Positions 12,618 through 23,500 of a DNA stretch of 64,000 nucleotides are shown piece after piece. A model generated the notes under the pieces. That model did not search any database and was not told the DNA's origin. It worked only from the letters and a program-made list of their open reading frames with translations. Origin of the DNA: Hesseltinella vesiculosa (taxonomy: Eukaryota; Mucoromycota; Mucoromycetes; Mucorales; Cunninghamellaceae); NCBI GenBank assembly GCA_002104935.1, contig MCGT01000030.1, positions 62,001 through 126,000 of the forward strand. Direction: 5' to 3'. How positions within the stretch are numbered: position 1 is the stretch's first letter; every line of letters starts with the position of its first letter. The position numbers and the translations under genes are program-made.

Positions 12618-13127
12618 TAAACAAGAATGAAGAAAAAAAAAAAAAAAAAGGTGTGTGTCCGCCGCCTCTTTTGCTAGCTGGCGCGGGGTTTCAACGTTCT
12701 TTTTTGTTGCTGGAGGAAAGATCCTTTTTATTTAGAAATGTGGCAAGAAAGACTGTTTACTTGTAAGCAGTAATCATTGAGTTATAGCAAAAAGGGGGTA
12801 CTCATGATCTCTTTTTTTTCAAAGGGGTCCTTTACGCCAGTCAACGTTTCTCTTTTCTTTTTTTTTTTTTTTTTTTTTGCTGTCGCCACCCAAAAAAAAA
12901 AATATTTCCCCTTGCCTCCTCTTTCTTTTTCCCCCCTTTTCCCAACTCCTTTTTTCTCCTCTCTGTATGATCATGTATCTATTTATGTGTGTTTATATAA
13001 TAGCTATTTGCTCAAGAAAATAAAGACTGTGCTTTTTTTTTTATTCCCTTTTTTCTTTTTTCTCTCTCTTCCCAGCTTTTTTTTTTATTTCTTTTTTCAC
13101 TTTCCAACAACCATCGCCCAAAAAAAA
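12618..13127. promoter_or_regulatory. Shared divergent promoter of POP1 and the C2H2 gene
   Basis: About 510 bases separate two divergent start codons. The half next to 13127 is an extreme pyrimidine strand (C/T runs for over 200 bases) with a TATA-like TTTATATAATAG near 12992. Pyrimidine-rich leaders of this kind are common before fungal start codons. No protein-binding site can be named from sequence alone. Confidence 0.4.
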
Positions 13128-14099
13128 ATGTCATTTGAAATGGATAAATCTCTTCCATACTATTCTCAAAAAGACGCAATGCCTTGTCATTATCAAACTG
13201 TGTATGAAAACCCTACTATCAGCAGTAGCAGCAGCTCCATTAGCAGTCTCAGCACCAGCAATGAAGCTTACGCCCAAGAAGAAGAAGCTTATTCTCTTGC
13301 CAAGTATACCCCGCCTCCTCTTTGCGTAGACAAACCCATACAACAAGAATTGCTTTCGCCTTTGCCCTCATCCTTTGAAAGTCATCCTACCGACCCACCT
13401 GCCTCACCCATCCCGTTTTCACCAGCTTCCATGCACTCGTTTATCAAAGACCTGCCCACGTCCTCACCCACGCCCTCGGATGGTATGATGTACTGGAAGC
13501 CCGACCAAGCAAGATCCTATCAAGACTGGCAAACCATGTATACTAAACCTTCCCAGCCTCCTTGCAACTGTGTTCCCATGATCCACTATCCAACCACGTT
13601 GTATGATCAATTCCATGCAACCTTACCAGCCGAGGACCTCCACGGCATGCCACTGCAGGACCCAGAAATCAATCGCCGATATGACGCTCGCTCCATGTAT
13701 CCCTATGGTCCCATGGTCTTGTCCACCTCCTCTTCTTCTTCCTCGGTGGAAGAACCCCTTGGCCAATCATCACGCACCCGCCATCCTCCTCTTCGATGTC
13801 CTCTCGGAAAACAGGACCCCAGCCCTTGCACCTCGCCCACACCAAGACGTTACAAATGCACCCTGTGCGTCAAGCGCTTCACCCGCCCAAGTTCTCTTGC
13901 CACTCACATGCACAGCCATACTGGCGAGGTAAAAAAAAAAAAAAAAGAAGTATGTCTGTAGCAATGTATTCATTCTTGGTTTATATAGAAACCTTATCAA
14001 TGTCAAGAAGAAGGTTGTGGACGTCGTTTTTCAGTTGTGAGCAATTTGCGTCGTCATTCAAAGATTCATCGCAAGTCTCAGCACCGCAAATCATCCTGA
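13128..14099 (+). CDS. Two-finger C2H2 transcription factor
   Basis: Two exons (13128-13928 and 13989-14099) give 303 residues. The first 235 residues are low-complexity (Ser, Pro, Tyr, Thr), typical of activation regions. The last 60 hold two C2H2 zinc fingers. Finger 1 is YKCTLCVKRFTRPSSLATHM with H..H. The intron falls exactly in the HTGE/KPY linker, and finger 2 is YQCQEEGCGRRFSVVSNLRR with H...H. The end is HRKSQHRKSS. The start chosen is the ATG after the CCCAAAAAAAA leader, giving MSFEMDKS; an upstream in-frame ATG would add a run of phenylalanines from the pyrimidine leader and is rejected. Paired fingers at the C-terminus are common in fungal stress and developmental regulators; the target is unknown. 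A poly(A) signal lies at 14372. Confidence 0.82.
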
Positions 14100-14371
14100 T
14101 GCTTGGGTATTTCCCTTTTTTGTTGTATTCCACTTTTTTTGCATGTTGTGCTTTTTTTTTCTCTTTGTTTACAATTTACCCTCTACCCTTTACCCTGTGT
14201 GTCCCCCCCCCTCTTTTTTTTTATACAATTCATAATTTTAGTGTACGTACTTATTTGTTTTCCATACTTTTTTTTTATTTTTATCATGCTGCCCTTGTCC
14301 TGTTTATTCTGTCTATTCTTATACTTTATTCCATTTGCTCCAGGTGTTTTTTTGTAACCCTTTAGTGTGTT

Positions 14372-14377
14372 AATAAA
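14372..14377 (+). promoter_or_regulatory. Poly(A) signal of the C2H2 gene
   Basis: AATAAA about 270 bases after the stop codon, in T-rich DNA. The neighbouring gene on the other strand ends at 14741, so the two genes are tail to tail. Confidence 0.4.
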
Positions 14378-14740
14378 ACCATCGTTGAAAAAACCTTAAC
14401 CTCAAGATTTCGGAGTTTCATTTGAACAAGCATGGATTTCCAAACCTAGGCCACGTTGTCGTCAACCGCTTCACCCCCTTTCTTTCTCCTTGGAACTCTT
14501 TCCTCCTTTCTTTTTTGCCATGTTACTCTTCACGTCATGATTCAACTTGTTTCCCCCTAGATGACACCCCCTTGATCTTTGTATTTTTTTCCCGGCAAAA
14601 AACCTGGATAAGAGTGGGTTGCATGATGCAAGTGTGCGTTTAAAAAGAGGTTTGGAGGCCCCGAGACTCTACTTCTTTATTAGACAACATCTCAAAATGT
14701 TCTATTTTTATGTTGCACTTGCCTAAAATGAAGGTCGAGT

Positions 14741-15665
14741 TCATGCATCCGAAACATATTTCTTGATGAACATGGCAATTTCTTGAATTTCATCGGGGCA
14801 GGCGGAATGGGGCATGCCAGGATAGGTCTTGAAATTGACAGAGTAGCCGTAAGATTTCAGCTTGTTGGCGGATTCTTCGCCAAATTGGTAGCGAACCACA
14901 GGATCGGCATCACCGTGACACATCAGAATAGGTGTTTTTTTGTTGGCTTCGGCACCCATCTAGAAAAAAAAAAGATGTAGAACTTTCAATCGAGCAAGTT
15001 TGGTGGACTTACCGTTTTCATCTTTTCCGCCATGCCCAACCAGGTGCTACAAGCAATGATCCCTCCAAACTTCCGTTCCGAGGTCAACCCTGTCAACAAA
15101 GCCATCACGCCACCTTGGGAAAATCCTCCCACAATGATCCGCTCCGAGGGAATCCCACTATCCACTTCCGCTTGGATCACCTTGTTCACTAGGTACGTTA
15201 AAAAAGACTTGCATAATCTATTCTATCTCGTTTCTGCTTGCTTTACCTGATGCCAAGGAAGACAGCATGCCTTTTTCATCCTCGTCGGCCAAGCTAGACT
15301 TATCCAAACCGGTCAGGTCAAACCAGGCTAAGCTCGTAAAAAAGACAGGGGTATGAGTGTCTATGTACCTGAAAAGTAGTCATCGTTTACCTGGCATACG
15401 GAAGCCACCGTTCAATGTAATAGGTTTTTCAGGACTAGAAAATAGTATTGTTATGGATGAGTTCCCTCAGCAAGATCGTATCAATGAAATAGGCAGAGAC
15501 TTACGCATTGGGAAGGATCCATTTGATATGAGGGAACACTGAGCCAAGTTCACTAGCTAAAAACGACCAGCCATGACCAGAATCGCCCAATCCATGCAAA
15601 AATACTACCGTAGCTGTGTGCTTTCCTTTGGCTCCAATAATTACAGATGTTAAATTGCTAGCCAT
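14741..15665 (-). CDS. Acyl-protein thioesterase 1 (lysophospholipase-like alpha/beta hydrolase)
   Basis: The start at 15663-15665 gives MASNLTSVIIGAKGKHTATV, then VFLHGLGDSGHGWSFLA, the first family motif. The nucleophile elbow GGFSQGGVMALLTGL (about 15100) holds the catalytic serine. MCHGDADPVVRY carries the aspartate and YPGMPHSACPDE the histidine, so the triad is complete. At about 225 residues it is the normal family size. APT1 enzymes remove palmitate from cytosolic faces of S-acylated proteins (for example G proteins and Ras) and hydrolyse lysophospholipids. Four to five introns are visible, one with an A run near 14962. Ric-8 starts 130 bases away in the opposite direction. A shared role in G-protein signalling is possible, but that is inference. 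Confidence 0.92.
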
Positions 15666-15794
15666 CTTCTAGTGCGTCTATTTTTTAAAAAAAAGCTAAA
15701 AAAAATAAAAAAAAAAATAAAAAGCAGGCTGTCTACCATTTTGGGTGGATCCGCCTTCATTTTTTTCTCTTCCCTTGCTACTGCTTCTTATCCA

Positions 15795-17684
15795 ATGGCC
15801 CTTGATATTTTGCATTCATCCGATCAACAACTGACACAGTATTTACAAACCGTTATCAATGATCCAAATAGTAAGCTCATGACTGCTTGTAGAGTACAAA
15901 TGACATAGCCTGACTCTTTTTTTTTTTTTAAACACGAAGCTGTGTTGATGGATGAAAAACCAACCGTGATTCAAGGATTGCTGAAACATCTGGACGAGCA
16001 AGAATGGCAAGGCAACAGTAAGTTCGATTCATCTTGAGCTTTCTTTATCTCATTCTTTCCTAATTTTCTTCAAAACAGTAAAATGCTTAGCTCTGGAAGC
16101 CCTTAAGCTACTGGGGCGGGACCAAACCGGTGCTGAAGACCTGTTTTCTGAAAAGGTACAGCCAGAACTGGTTAGAAAGTGGAGAAAGAGAGATTCAAGC
16201 AGTTTATATCAAACAGGGCTTCACAACATTGATGCGACTGGCTGGCATAGCAGAATCCGCCGAATTTGTGGATGATGAATGCACGCACGAAGCCCTCAAA
16301 TGCGTCTATAATTGCATTTTCCTGCACGATGGGGTGAAGGACTATTTCGAATCTCATAAAGGCATTCAAATCTCCTGCCGATGGCTCCAACAGTCTCCTC
16401 TCAGCCTACCTGTTCAATTTCTTTTGTGCCGGATTCTCTTTTTCATGGCTGTGCGACGACCAGATATTGTGGATTTGATCATGACGTGCAACCTTGCCTC
16501 GCCAATGGAACGGGTAAAAAAAAAAAAAAAAAAGGAGATCCAACATGAAAAAAGGAGACTCATTTTTTTTTTCTCAAGATCCTGAATGAAAATGTCGACA
16601 AACTTCTGGCCGAACCTGATATGGATACGTCGCAGCCCATCAACTCAGTCACAGTGATCAACGAAGCGCTAAAGTTACTGTTCAGCATGACCGTTACCAT
16701 GGAACAGAAAGACACCAAAGAGAATGCCTCTATCGATTCTTTCAAAAGGTCCCTGGTACCCATTATGAAATTGGTCTTCCGAGTCCCGGCGCCCAAGCCC
16801 ATGCCCATGACCCCACCTCTGTCTCATGCCATTCATGTACTGATGCAATACCCCTATGAACCGATGCATGAAGTATGGATGGCAGACTATGAATCATTTG
16901 TACCCATAGGCACCACCTTGAAAGACAGCCGAGGCTATCTCGTCGACACCTTAACCCGCCGTCTTCAAGACACCATCGATTACCTATTACCCACCGGCGA
17001 CCCTGACCATGCTGCCCATAGTCAGCATTACAATTTGGATGCCGCATTATCACCAATCATTTTGGTGATCCGCACTCTTGCTCATGGTGATGTGTCTGCT
17101 CGTGCTCTTTTTGCCCAGGAAATGTTGCCTCAGAGGTAAAAAAAAAAAAACAAGCTTCCATATTACTAAAAAAAGAAAAAAGGTTGCATCTCTGATTCTT
17201 TTTTTTTTTTTTTTTGTTTCCCAGCGATCGCGAGGCACCTGTCCATCAAAACATGAGCTTGTCTGGGTGCTTGATCCGATTGATGACGTGCACGATGGCA
17301 CCACAGACACGAGATGCCGTCAGTGAAACGTTATTTGTCTTGTGCGACGAGAATCCCACCACATTCAGCCAGCAAGTTGGTTACGGCAATGCCATCGGGT
17401 ATCTTGTCAACAAAGGCATCGCCATGGAACCTCCTCATGATGCGCCAGAGTCTAGCCAAAACCGAAATATCAATCCAATTACTGGACAATACCTCGATGC
17501 GCAAGACGACGGCCCATCTCTCGCCGACATGACTGATGAAGAAAAGGAACGTGAGGCCGAACGCTTGTTTGTCCTCTTTGAACGTCTCAAGAAAACTGGT
17601 ATTGTGGATGTAGAAAACCCAGTGGCCAAAGCATATCAGCAAGCCAGTATTGCCCCGATAGACTCCGACTCGGATGAGGAATAA
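15795..17684 (+). CDS. RIC8: Ric-8 (synembryn), chaperone and exchange factor for G-alpha subunits
   Basis: Six exons (15795-15870, 15940-16017, 16079-16155, 16217-16513, 16579-17135, 17225-17684) total 1545 bases, 514 residues, in frame throughout. The all-helical armadillo-like body shows Ric-8 features: GFTTLMRLAGIAES, HEALKCVYNCIFLHDGVKDY, the run of short hydrophobic helices around SVTVINEALKLLFSMTV, and an acidic C-terminus (DSDSDEE). Ric-8 folds nascent G-alpha and catalyses its nucleotide exchange; in filamentous fungi it supports growth and development. The fourth-exon acceptor (ATATCAAACAG) was chosen because it restores SEK-GFTTLMRL; reading straight through meets a stop. Introns at 16514 and 17136 begin with GT followed by 12-20 A. 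An AATAAA signal is at 17734. Confidence 0.85.
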
Positions 17685-17733
17685 ACCCCTTCGCTCACCT
17701 TCTCTCGCCATGGCCCCCATTTACCCGTTTAAT

Positions 17734-17739
17734 AATAAA
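17734..17739 (+). promoter_or_regulatory. Poly(A) signal of RIC8
   Basis: AATAAA about 50 bases after the RIC8 stop, directly followed by an A run. The remaining DNA up to 18161 is intergenic and holds the pyrimidine-rich leader of the next gene. Confidence 0.5.
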
Positions 17740-18161
17740 AAAAAATGCAAGAGCCGTAAGGGGGTATCTTCTTGATAGCTATCGATCTTTGTTTCTTTTA
17801 AATCTAGATGACTGTGGACAAATTAGACGTGGTTCATTAAACAACACTCTCTTTTTCTTTCCATGCATCAGCATGATGTTAAATTCCCAAGCAAAGTGGG
17901 TGAAATATGGATCTATTTTGAAGGATGGATCGTCAGCCTCGCTTTTGCATGAATCGTCTGTGATTCAAAACTTGTTTTGCGCTCTTGACAAAAATGCACA
18001 TCCTCTTACCCAAATAAAAAGCCCTGATCGTTTTTTTTCTCTCTTTTCCTTTTTCTTTGCCCACCCCCACTCGACACCCGTCCTCTCAGCACTTTGCTAG
18101 CCACGATACCCAGCCTTTTGTTTATTTATTTTTTTGTTTCTTTCCTGTGTTTTTTGTATTT

Positions 18162-20329
18162 ATGTCCCAGCATACCCCTTCTAATCAAAACTTTTGGCCT
18201 CTGAAGCGTTTCTCACGAACAAAGTCAGACCGTCCTCTTTTCCGAAAGCCCTCCGCAGGTAGGGATCGCATACAAACTTGGGTGAAAGTCTCATCTTTTT
18301 TTTTTTTTTCTCTTTGCCACCCATCTCCTTTTGGAATGACCAGTATCGATAAGAAAAGATCCTCAATCCATGTAGGCTCAAAAAAAAAAAAAAAAAAAAA
18401 AAAAAGTGCTCCTTCTTTTTTTGGCTCTTGTCCTAGGAGACCATGCATCGTTTACTATCCAACCCAAATGGACTCACCCATTTTTTTTTCCCTTAGGGAA
18501 TCTCTTTGTTCTGGGGTCGAGCTTGGTATGAAAAAACTGGTTTTTTTTTATTTTTATATTTTATTATTTTTGGGTTAATTGACTTTTTATGCTTCCACAG
18601 GTGAAGAGCGGCCAAAGAATCCCGAGGACGATCATCGATCAGTGCTTCAGCGGCCTGCCTCGATGACAAGTTTACAACAAATAGCCCAATCGGGAAGGTC
18701 AGCACCCGGGCTACCTAGATCAAGTAAACAACAGCGCTCGTACATCCGTCGCCTTTCGGATTGCACTCTTGACGATCAGCCGCTTACCACTCCACCTGAC
18801 GACAGCTCCCTTGATGATCAGGTTGTGGTCGTGCCCGATGTTGACGACGATGATTTTACGTTGTTTTCCGGAAGTTGCCCCTCCTCCATTGTTTCTGACA
18901 GCCCTCCAATGACAGCTAAACCTATGATCAAGCACCACCACCAGCTTCGCTATACCCGCTACCCACCGCACCCTCGCCGACCAGTATCCATGATTGAGGA
19001 GCCTGCGGACATCGACCGTGCCATGGCATATTATTATTTATCTCCACCCGGCTCAGCTGTCGATTTGCCTACCTACATGAAAAAGCCAGCCTCACCAGCC
19101 CTATCACCCAAACTGCCTGCTGCCTCTCTTCGTTCAAAACGCATGTCCCACCCTGGTCCTATGCATCACCACAATTCCACCACCCATTCCATGCAGCATC
19201 GTCATCATCTTTCTGTGGAACTTCTCAAGCAAGAACTTGACAGCGAACGTGCTGTTGTTTATGCCTTGCAAAGACAAAAAGAAGGTAATGACTAGCAATA
19301 GATCCCAGTCAAGAAAATGATGGAACTCTTCTTTCTAATTCTCTCTCTCTCTCTCTCTCGCCTCTACACCCTTTTCCCTATTTCCTCCGAGCCATCGTTA
19401 GCCTACAACAAGGACATTTCGTATCTTTGTCAAAATGTTGATGCCTTGACCAAGGAAAATCAAGAATGGAAACGAAAACATCAGCACGAACGGGTAACGA
19501 CGAACGACTGTCGCCGATGGCTTATGAGGTTGACCTTTTTTTTTTTTTTAGGTCGAAAAGGAACGTTTCCAAGATGAATTATCGGCTACGATGGAAAAGC
19601 TGAACGAAGCCATGATGCAACTGAAGCAACTAGATCGAGACAAACAAGCCCTGAATGCTGACCTCCAAAGCAAAAACTTGCAATTGGAAGCTGCGCTCCA
19701 ACCTTCGACCACTGACCCAAATCACATCCCCGCTGACCAGGTCAAATTTTTGAAATCCACACTGGAACAACTGTTGCGCCTAGAAGTCTTTGATGACAAG
19801 CCTAGCAAGCCAAAGTAAGAAAAAAAAAAAAAGTTCAAGGGAGCAAGCCGGCTCATAGAAGACGAAAAAAGGGGGCATGATGCATGCAAAAGGCCAGGAG
19901 CTCACACATCTTTTTTCTTTAGGGATGAAGAGAAACCCAAGGTCCATACCAGCCCTTCCAAAACCAACACAACAAGCACAAGCTCCCGGCGCTCGGTCGT
20001 TGCCACAGCCACCACCAGCCATTCCATCTCTTTGAAGGACTTAGAAACTCAATTGCAGAACTGCCTTCGTGAAAAAGATTTGGTAAACCTTAAAAAATAG
20101 GAGAAAATTGTCAAAAAAATAGAGTTCATCCCCAATGACACCCTCTTCTTTTTTGATTTTCATCTAGCTTCAAGCGGAATACAGCAAAATCCCCGTCAGT
20201 GGCGCAAGTGCTTTGTATCGAAGAAAGCGCGAAGAACTTGAAGCTCGCTTGGACGACGTGGATAGCCGCCTGAGAAAGACTCGGTTAAAAATTAGAAGAC
20301 GCACTCGCCGTGATGGATTGACGTCATAA
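18162..20329 (+). CDS. Coiled-coil protein with EYxKxP-type C-terminal motif, possibly septation/cytoskeleton related
   Basis: Six exons join in frame: 18162-18258, 18601-19284, 19402-19493, 19552-19814, 19923-20082 and 20168-20329. The first 240 residues are disordered and rich in Ser, Pro and His, with an RRLSDCTLDD-type phosphosite context. From about 19200 the protein becomes coiled coil (LLKQELDSERAVVYALQRQK, DALTKENQEWKRKHQHERVE, MMQLKQLDRDKQALNADLQ). The C-terminus reads LQAEYSKIPVSGASALYRRK then REELEARLDDVDSRLRKTRL. That resembles the end of enkurin-like and fungal 'up-regulated during septation' coiled-coil proteins, but the match is by eye and weak. The first intron is unusually long (342 bases) with both T10 and A24 runs; another holds a (CT)n repeat at 19339-19358. 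Confidence 0.6.
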
Positions 20330-20523
20330 CAATAAAAACAGAAAGAAACCCTGGGTCGCTTTTGTGTTGCCAACCACTGGCGGCAATGAAACACCGCAAT
20401 GGCAGCCTTTCCCTTTTTGGAAATAGAGTTCCTAACCCGCGAAAGCAGGAGTGAGATCAAAAGCGGTTGCCCTTTTTTTATTCTTCAGCTTCTTTTTCTT
20501 TATTATTTATTTCTGTAACTCTA

Positions 20524-23500
20524 ATGAGTCGACTGTTGCTCATTAGCACTTGCATTGTTACTCTTGTGTCTTGGGTTCATGCCACTCCCAAGTTTAATAC
20601 AGGTAAAGTCGTCCTCGTTTGTTTTTTATACGTTTGTGGGTGATCGTGCTTCTTTTTTTTTTACTTACTTGTTTTTATTTTCTTCTATGCTTGACATTCA
20701 ATAGTGAATGGCTATGATATTTATGGCAACAAATGTCCACTACCCACTTACAATGCATATCCTTGTTCAACCTTGTGTGTAAGGAATATCAACAGCTGCC
20801 CCACTGAAGCTCGCCCGTCCTGTCCGTCTGGTCAGCAGTTTTGTGTCGATGGCTCCTGTCGCGATAGCTGCCCTAGCTCTTTGGTGTCATCCTGTAGCTG
20901 CTCAGGTCAATCGGACCTTGTAGGCCTGGTGTATCCCTGCTCTGGCATGACCGTCAGCATTCCCAACTTTGATGCTTCCAACAAAAAAGCGCAAGGTCTG
21001 GCTGCCTGTGCCCAGCACGTTCAAAAAACCGACCCTGCCGTCCTCAACGTCTCATCTTGGACTTCCAACCCAACCGACCAAACGCCCATGTGGAGTGACT
21101 GTCCAGCCACCGTTTACCCACCTCTTACTTATACCGAGCCTGTTTACCTGGCTGCTTACGCTTTCTATGGCTCTTGTATTGCGAACCTATTGCTCTGGGC
21201 CTTTTACAAATACGTTCGTGAACGGGTAAGTCCAAAAAAAGGATCAGGGGGAACGGCACGGGGGAGGTGGCAAGCTTTTGAATGTAAAGAAGTCATGGAA
21301 CCGTGTGTGCTGAGAAGAAAACAAAAATCGAGGAGGAATTAGGAGGTGGATTTTGAACGCAGGAGGATGTGGAGACGACAACCATCGGCTCAAAAGGGGA
21401 TAAAAAAAAGGAGGCGAACAAATGAAATACTTACCTTGGTTTATTCCCTTTTTCATATTAAAGGCGTTTACTGCAAAGGAAGTCGACCAGAAATGGCAAT
21501 CTCACAACGACACTGGTTTGGACAAGAAAAACATGGTAAGAAAGAGGATGAGCAAAATGAGAAAGGCTGTGAAGGAACTCACACGCTCCGACATAATTCT
21601 GTGTTTTCTTGATTTCTGCAGGTCATTGAACAAGATGCCGAAGATTCAGAGTCCGATGCCGATTTGGATATCAAAGCCTATCGCCGTGATTATATAGGCT
21701 ACCTTGCTCTATCTATCTTTTTGCTGCAAACCCTGGGTCATGTGGGTTTCATGATCATGTTGACCAAGGATTATTACGACAACTACGCCCTCTTCAATGA
21801 AATTGCTTTAGTGGCTACCTCTACTTTCATTGGCATGTGGTACCTCTTCTTTGGCTGGTTTGCCTCTATCACCATCTTCCGTTCTCGTCTGTCGAACTTT
21901 TTCCGAGTCCGCTGCTCTTATGAACGTGGTCAATATGTCCAAATTGAAGCCAAACAGGATGGTGAGTTCAAAAACAGTCACTTTCAACTCGAGGACTCAC
22001 GTTTATATTTTGCGCAGCCTTTTTATTCATGCAGCGCCAAAGCAACATGGTGATGAAATTTGCTCAATTTGTTGAACAACAAGCCAAAAGGGTGATTGGT
22101 CTGGATAGAAATATTGAAACCACCAGACTGGTACGTAATCAAGATGGCTCCATGTACTTTGTTTACCAGTGCACGCGCTACCTTTACCATTCCGGCACTT
22201 TTTTGACCCACACCATCGACCTGGGCGACCGCCACTCGGACCTGGCCAAGCTCACCACTGGCCTGACCACCCAAGAAGCCAAGGCTCGCGAAGCTCTCAT
22301 CGGCCCCAATTTTATCGCTGTCTATGTTCCCAACGTCTTTATGGCCTTTGTGCGTGAATTCACCTCCTTTTTCTACACCTATCAGTTCACTGTCCTCTGG
22401 CTCTTTTACTACTTTGCCTACTGTAAACCTTTGGAAATAATGGCACATGGGCCCTTCTTCTCGAAACTCACCCTTTTTCCTTTTTAAAAACCAGGGCAAG
22501 TGGGCATTGCTGACACTGTGGTGATTTTGATCTCGGCGCTGGTCAAGGTGGTGGTGCGCTTGCGCTCAGAAAAACGGATCAAAAAGATGGCCGAAAGCAC
22601 CGACACTGTGATCTTGTTGCGTGATGGTGAATGGAAGGAAGCCTCGACACACGAACTGATTCCTGGTGATGTGATTGAATTGACCCAAGGAAAAGTGACG
22701 CCCTGTGATGGCGTGATCTTGTCTGGCAACGTGGTGGTGGACGAAAGCTCCTTGACTGGCGAGCCTCTGCCCATCCGAAAATTCCCTGTGCGCATGGACG
22801 ATGACACCGAATACGACCGGTCTAGCGGCACCAGCAAAATGGCCACAATCTTTGCTGGAACGACCATCTGCCAAGTCCAACCTACCACCACTGACGGCAA
22901 ATGTCTCGCTCTGGTCACCCACACCGGCACCGGCACTGACAAAGGCAAACTCATCAAGAAAATCCTCTTCCCCACCCGTGTCTCCTTTATCTTTGACGAG
23001 CAGCTCAAAATTGTTATTCTGATCCTCCTTTGCTGCAGTTTGATCGTCCTCGGTCTCGCCATCTGGCTGTATGCCACTGGCACAAGTAGGTTTTTTTTTT
23101 TTTTTTTTTTGCATATCCATTCTGTCTTCTTATCACTTTTTTTTTCTTTTTTATCTTAGGTGCTTGGTTTTATGCCATGTTTGCCATTTGCCAATTGATT
23201 TCACCTTTACTCCCGGCTGCCTTGGTCGTTGGCCAATCTGTGGCTGCTGGCCGTCTCCGTGACAAGCAAATTTACTGTGTGGATCTGCCTCGTATTTTGA
23301 TGGCCGGCAAAGGTACAGATAGAAATCACGACTTACGTTAAAAACTCATCTCGTTAACATGTCCTTTGTAGTACAAATCTTCTGTTTTGACAAAACTGGC
23401 ACTTTGACCAAGGAAGGCTTGGAGTTCTACGGCGCCCAACCCGTGACTGATAACAACAAGATGGGCATGATGCACGAAACGGTTGCTGACACGCCCAAGC

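Noticed and set aside
12777..13127. N-terminal extension of the C2H2 protein from an upstream in-frame ATG
   Set aside because: It would add about 117 residues dominated by Phe and Pro translated from the pyrimidine leader. The ATG at 13128 fits better.
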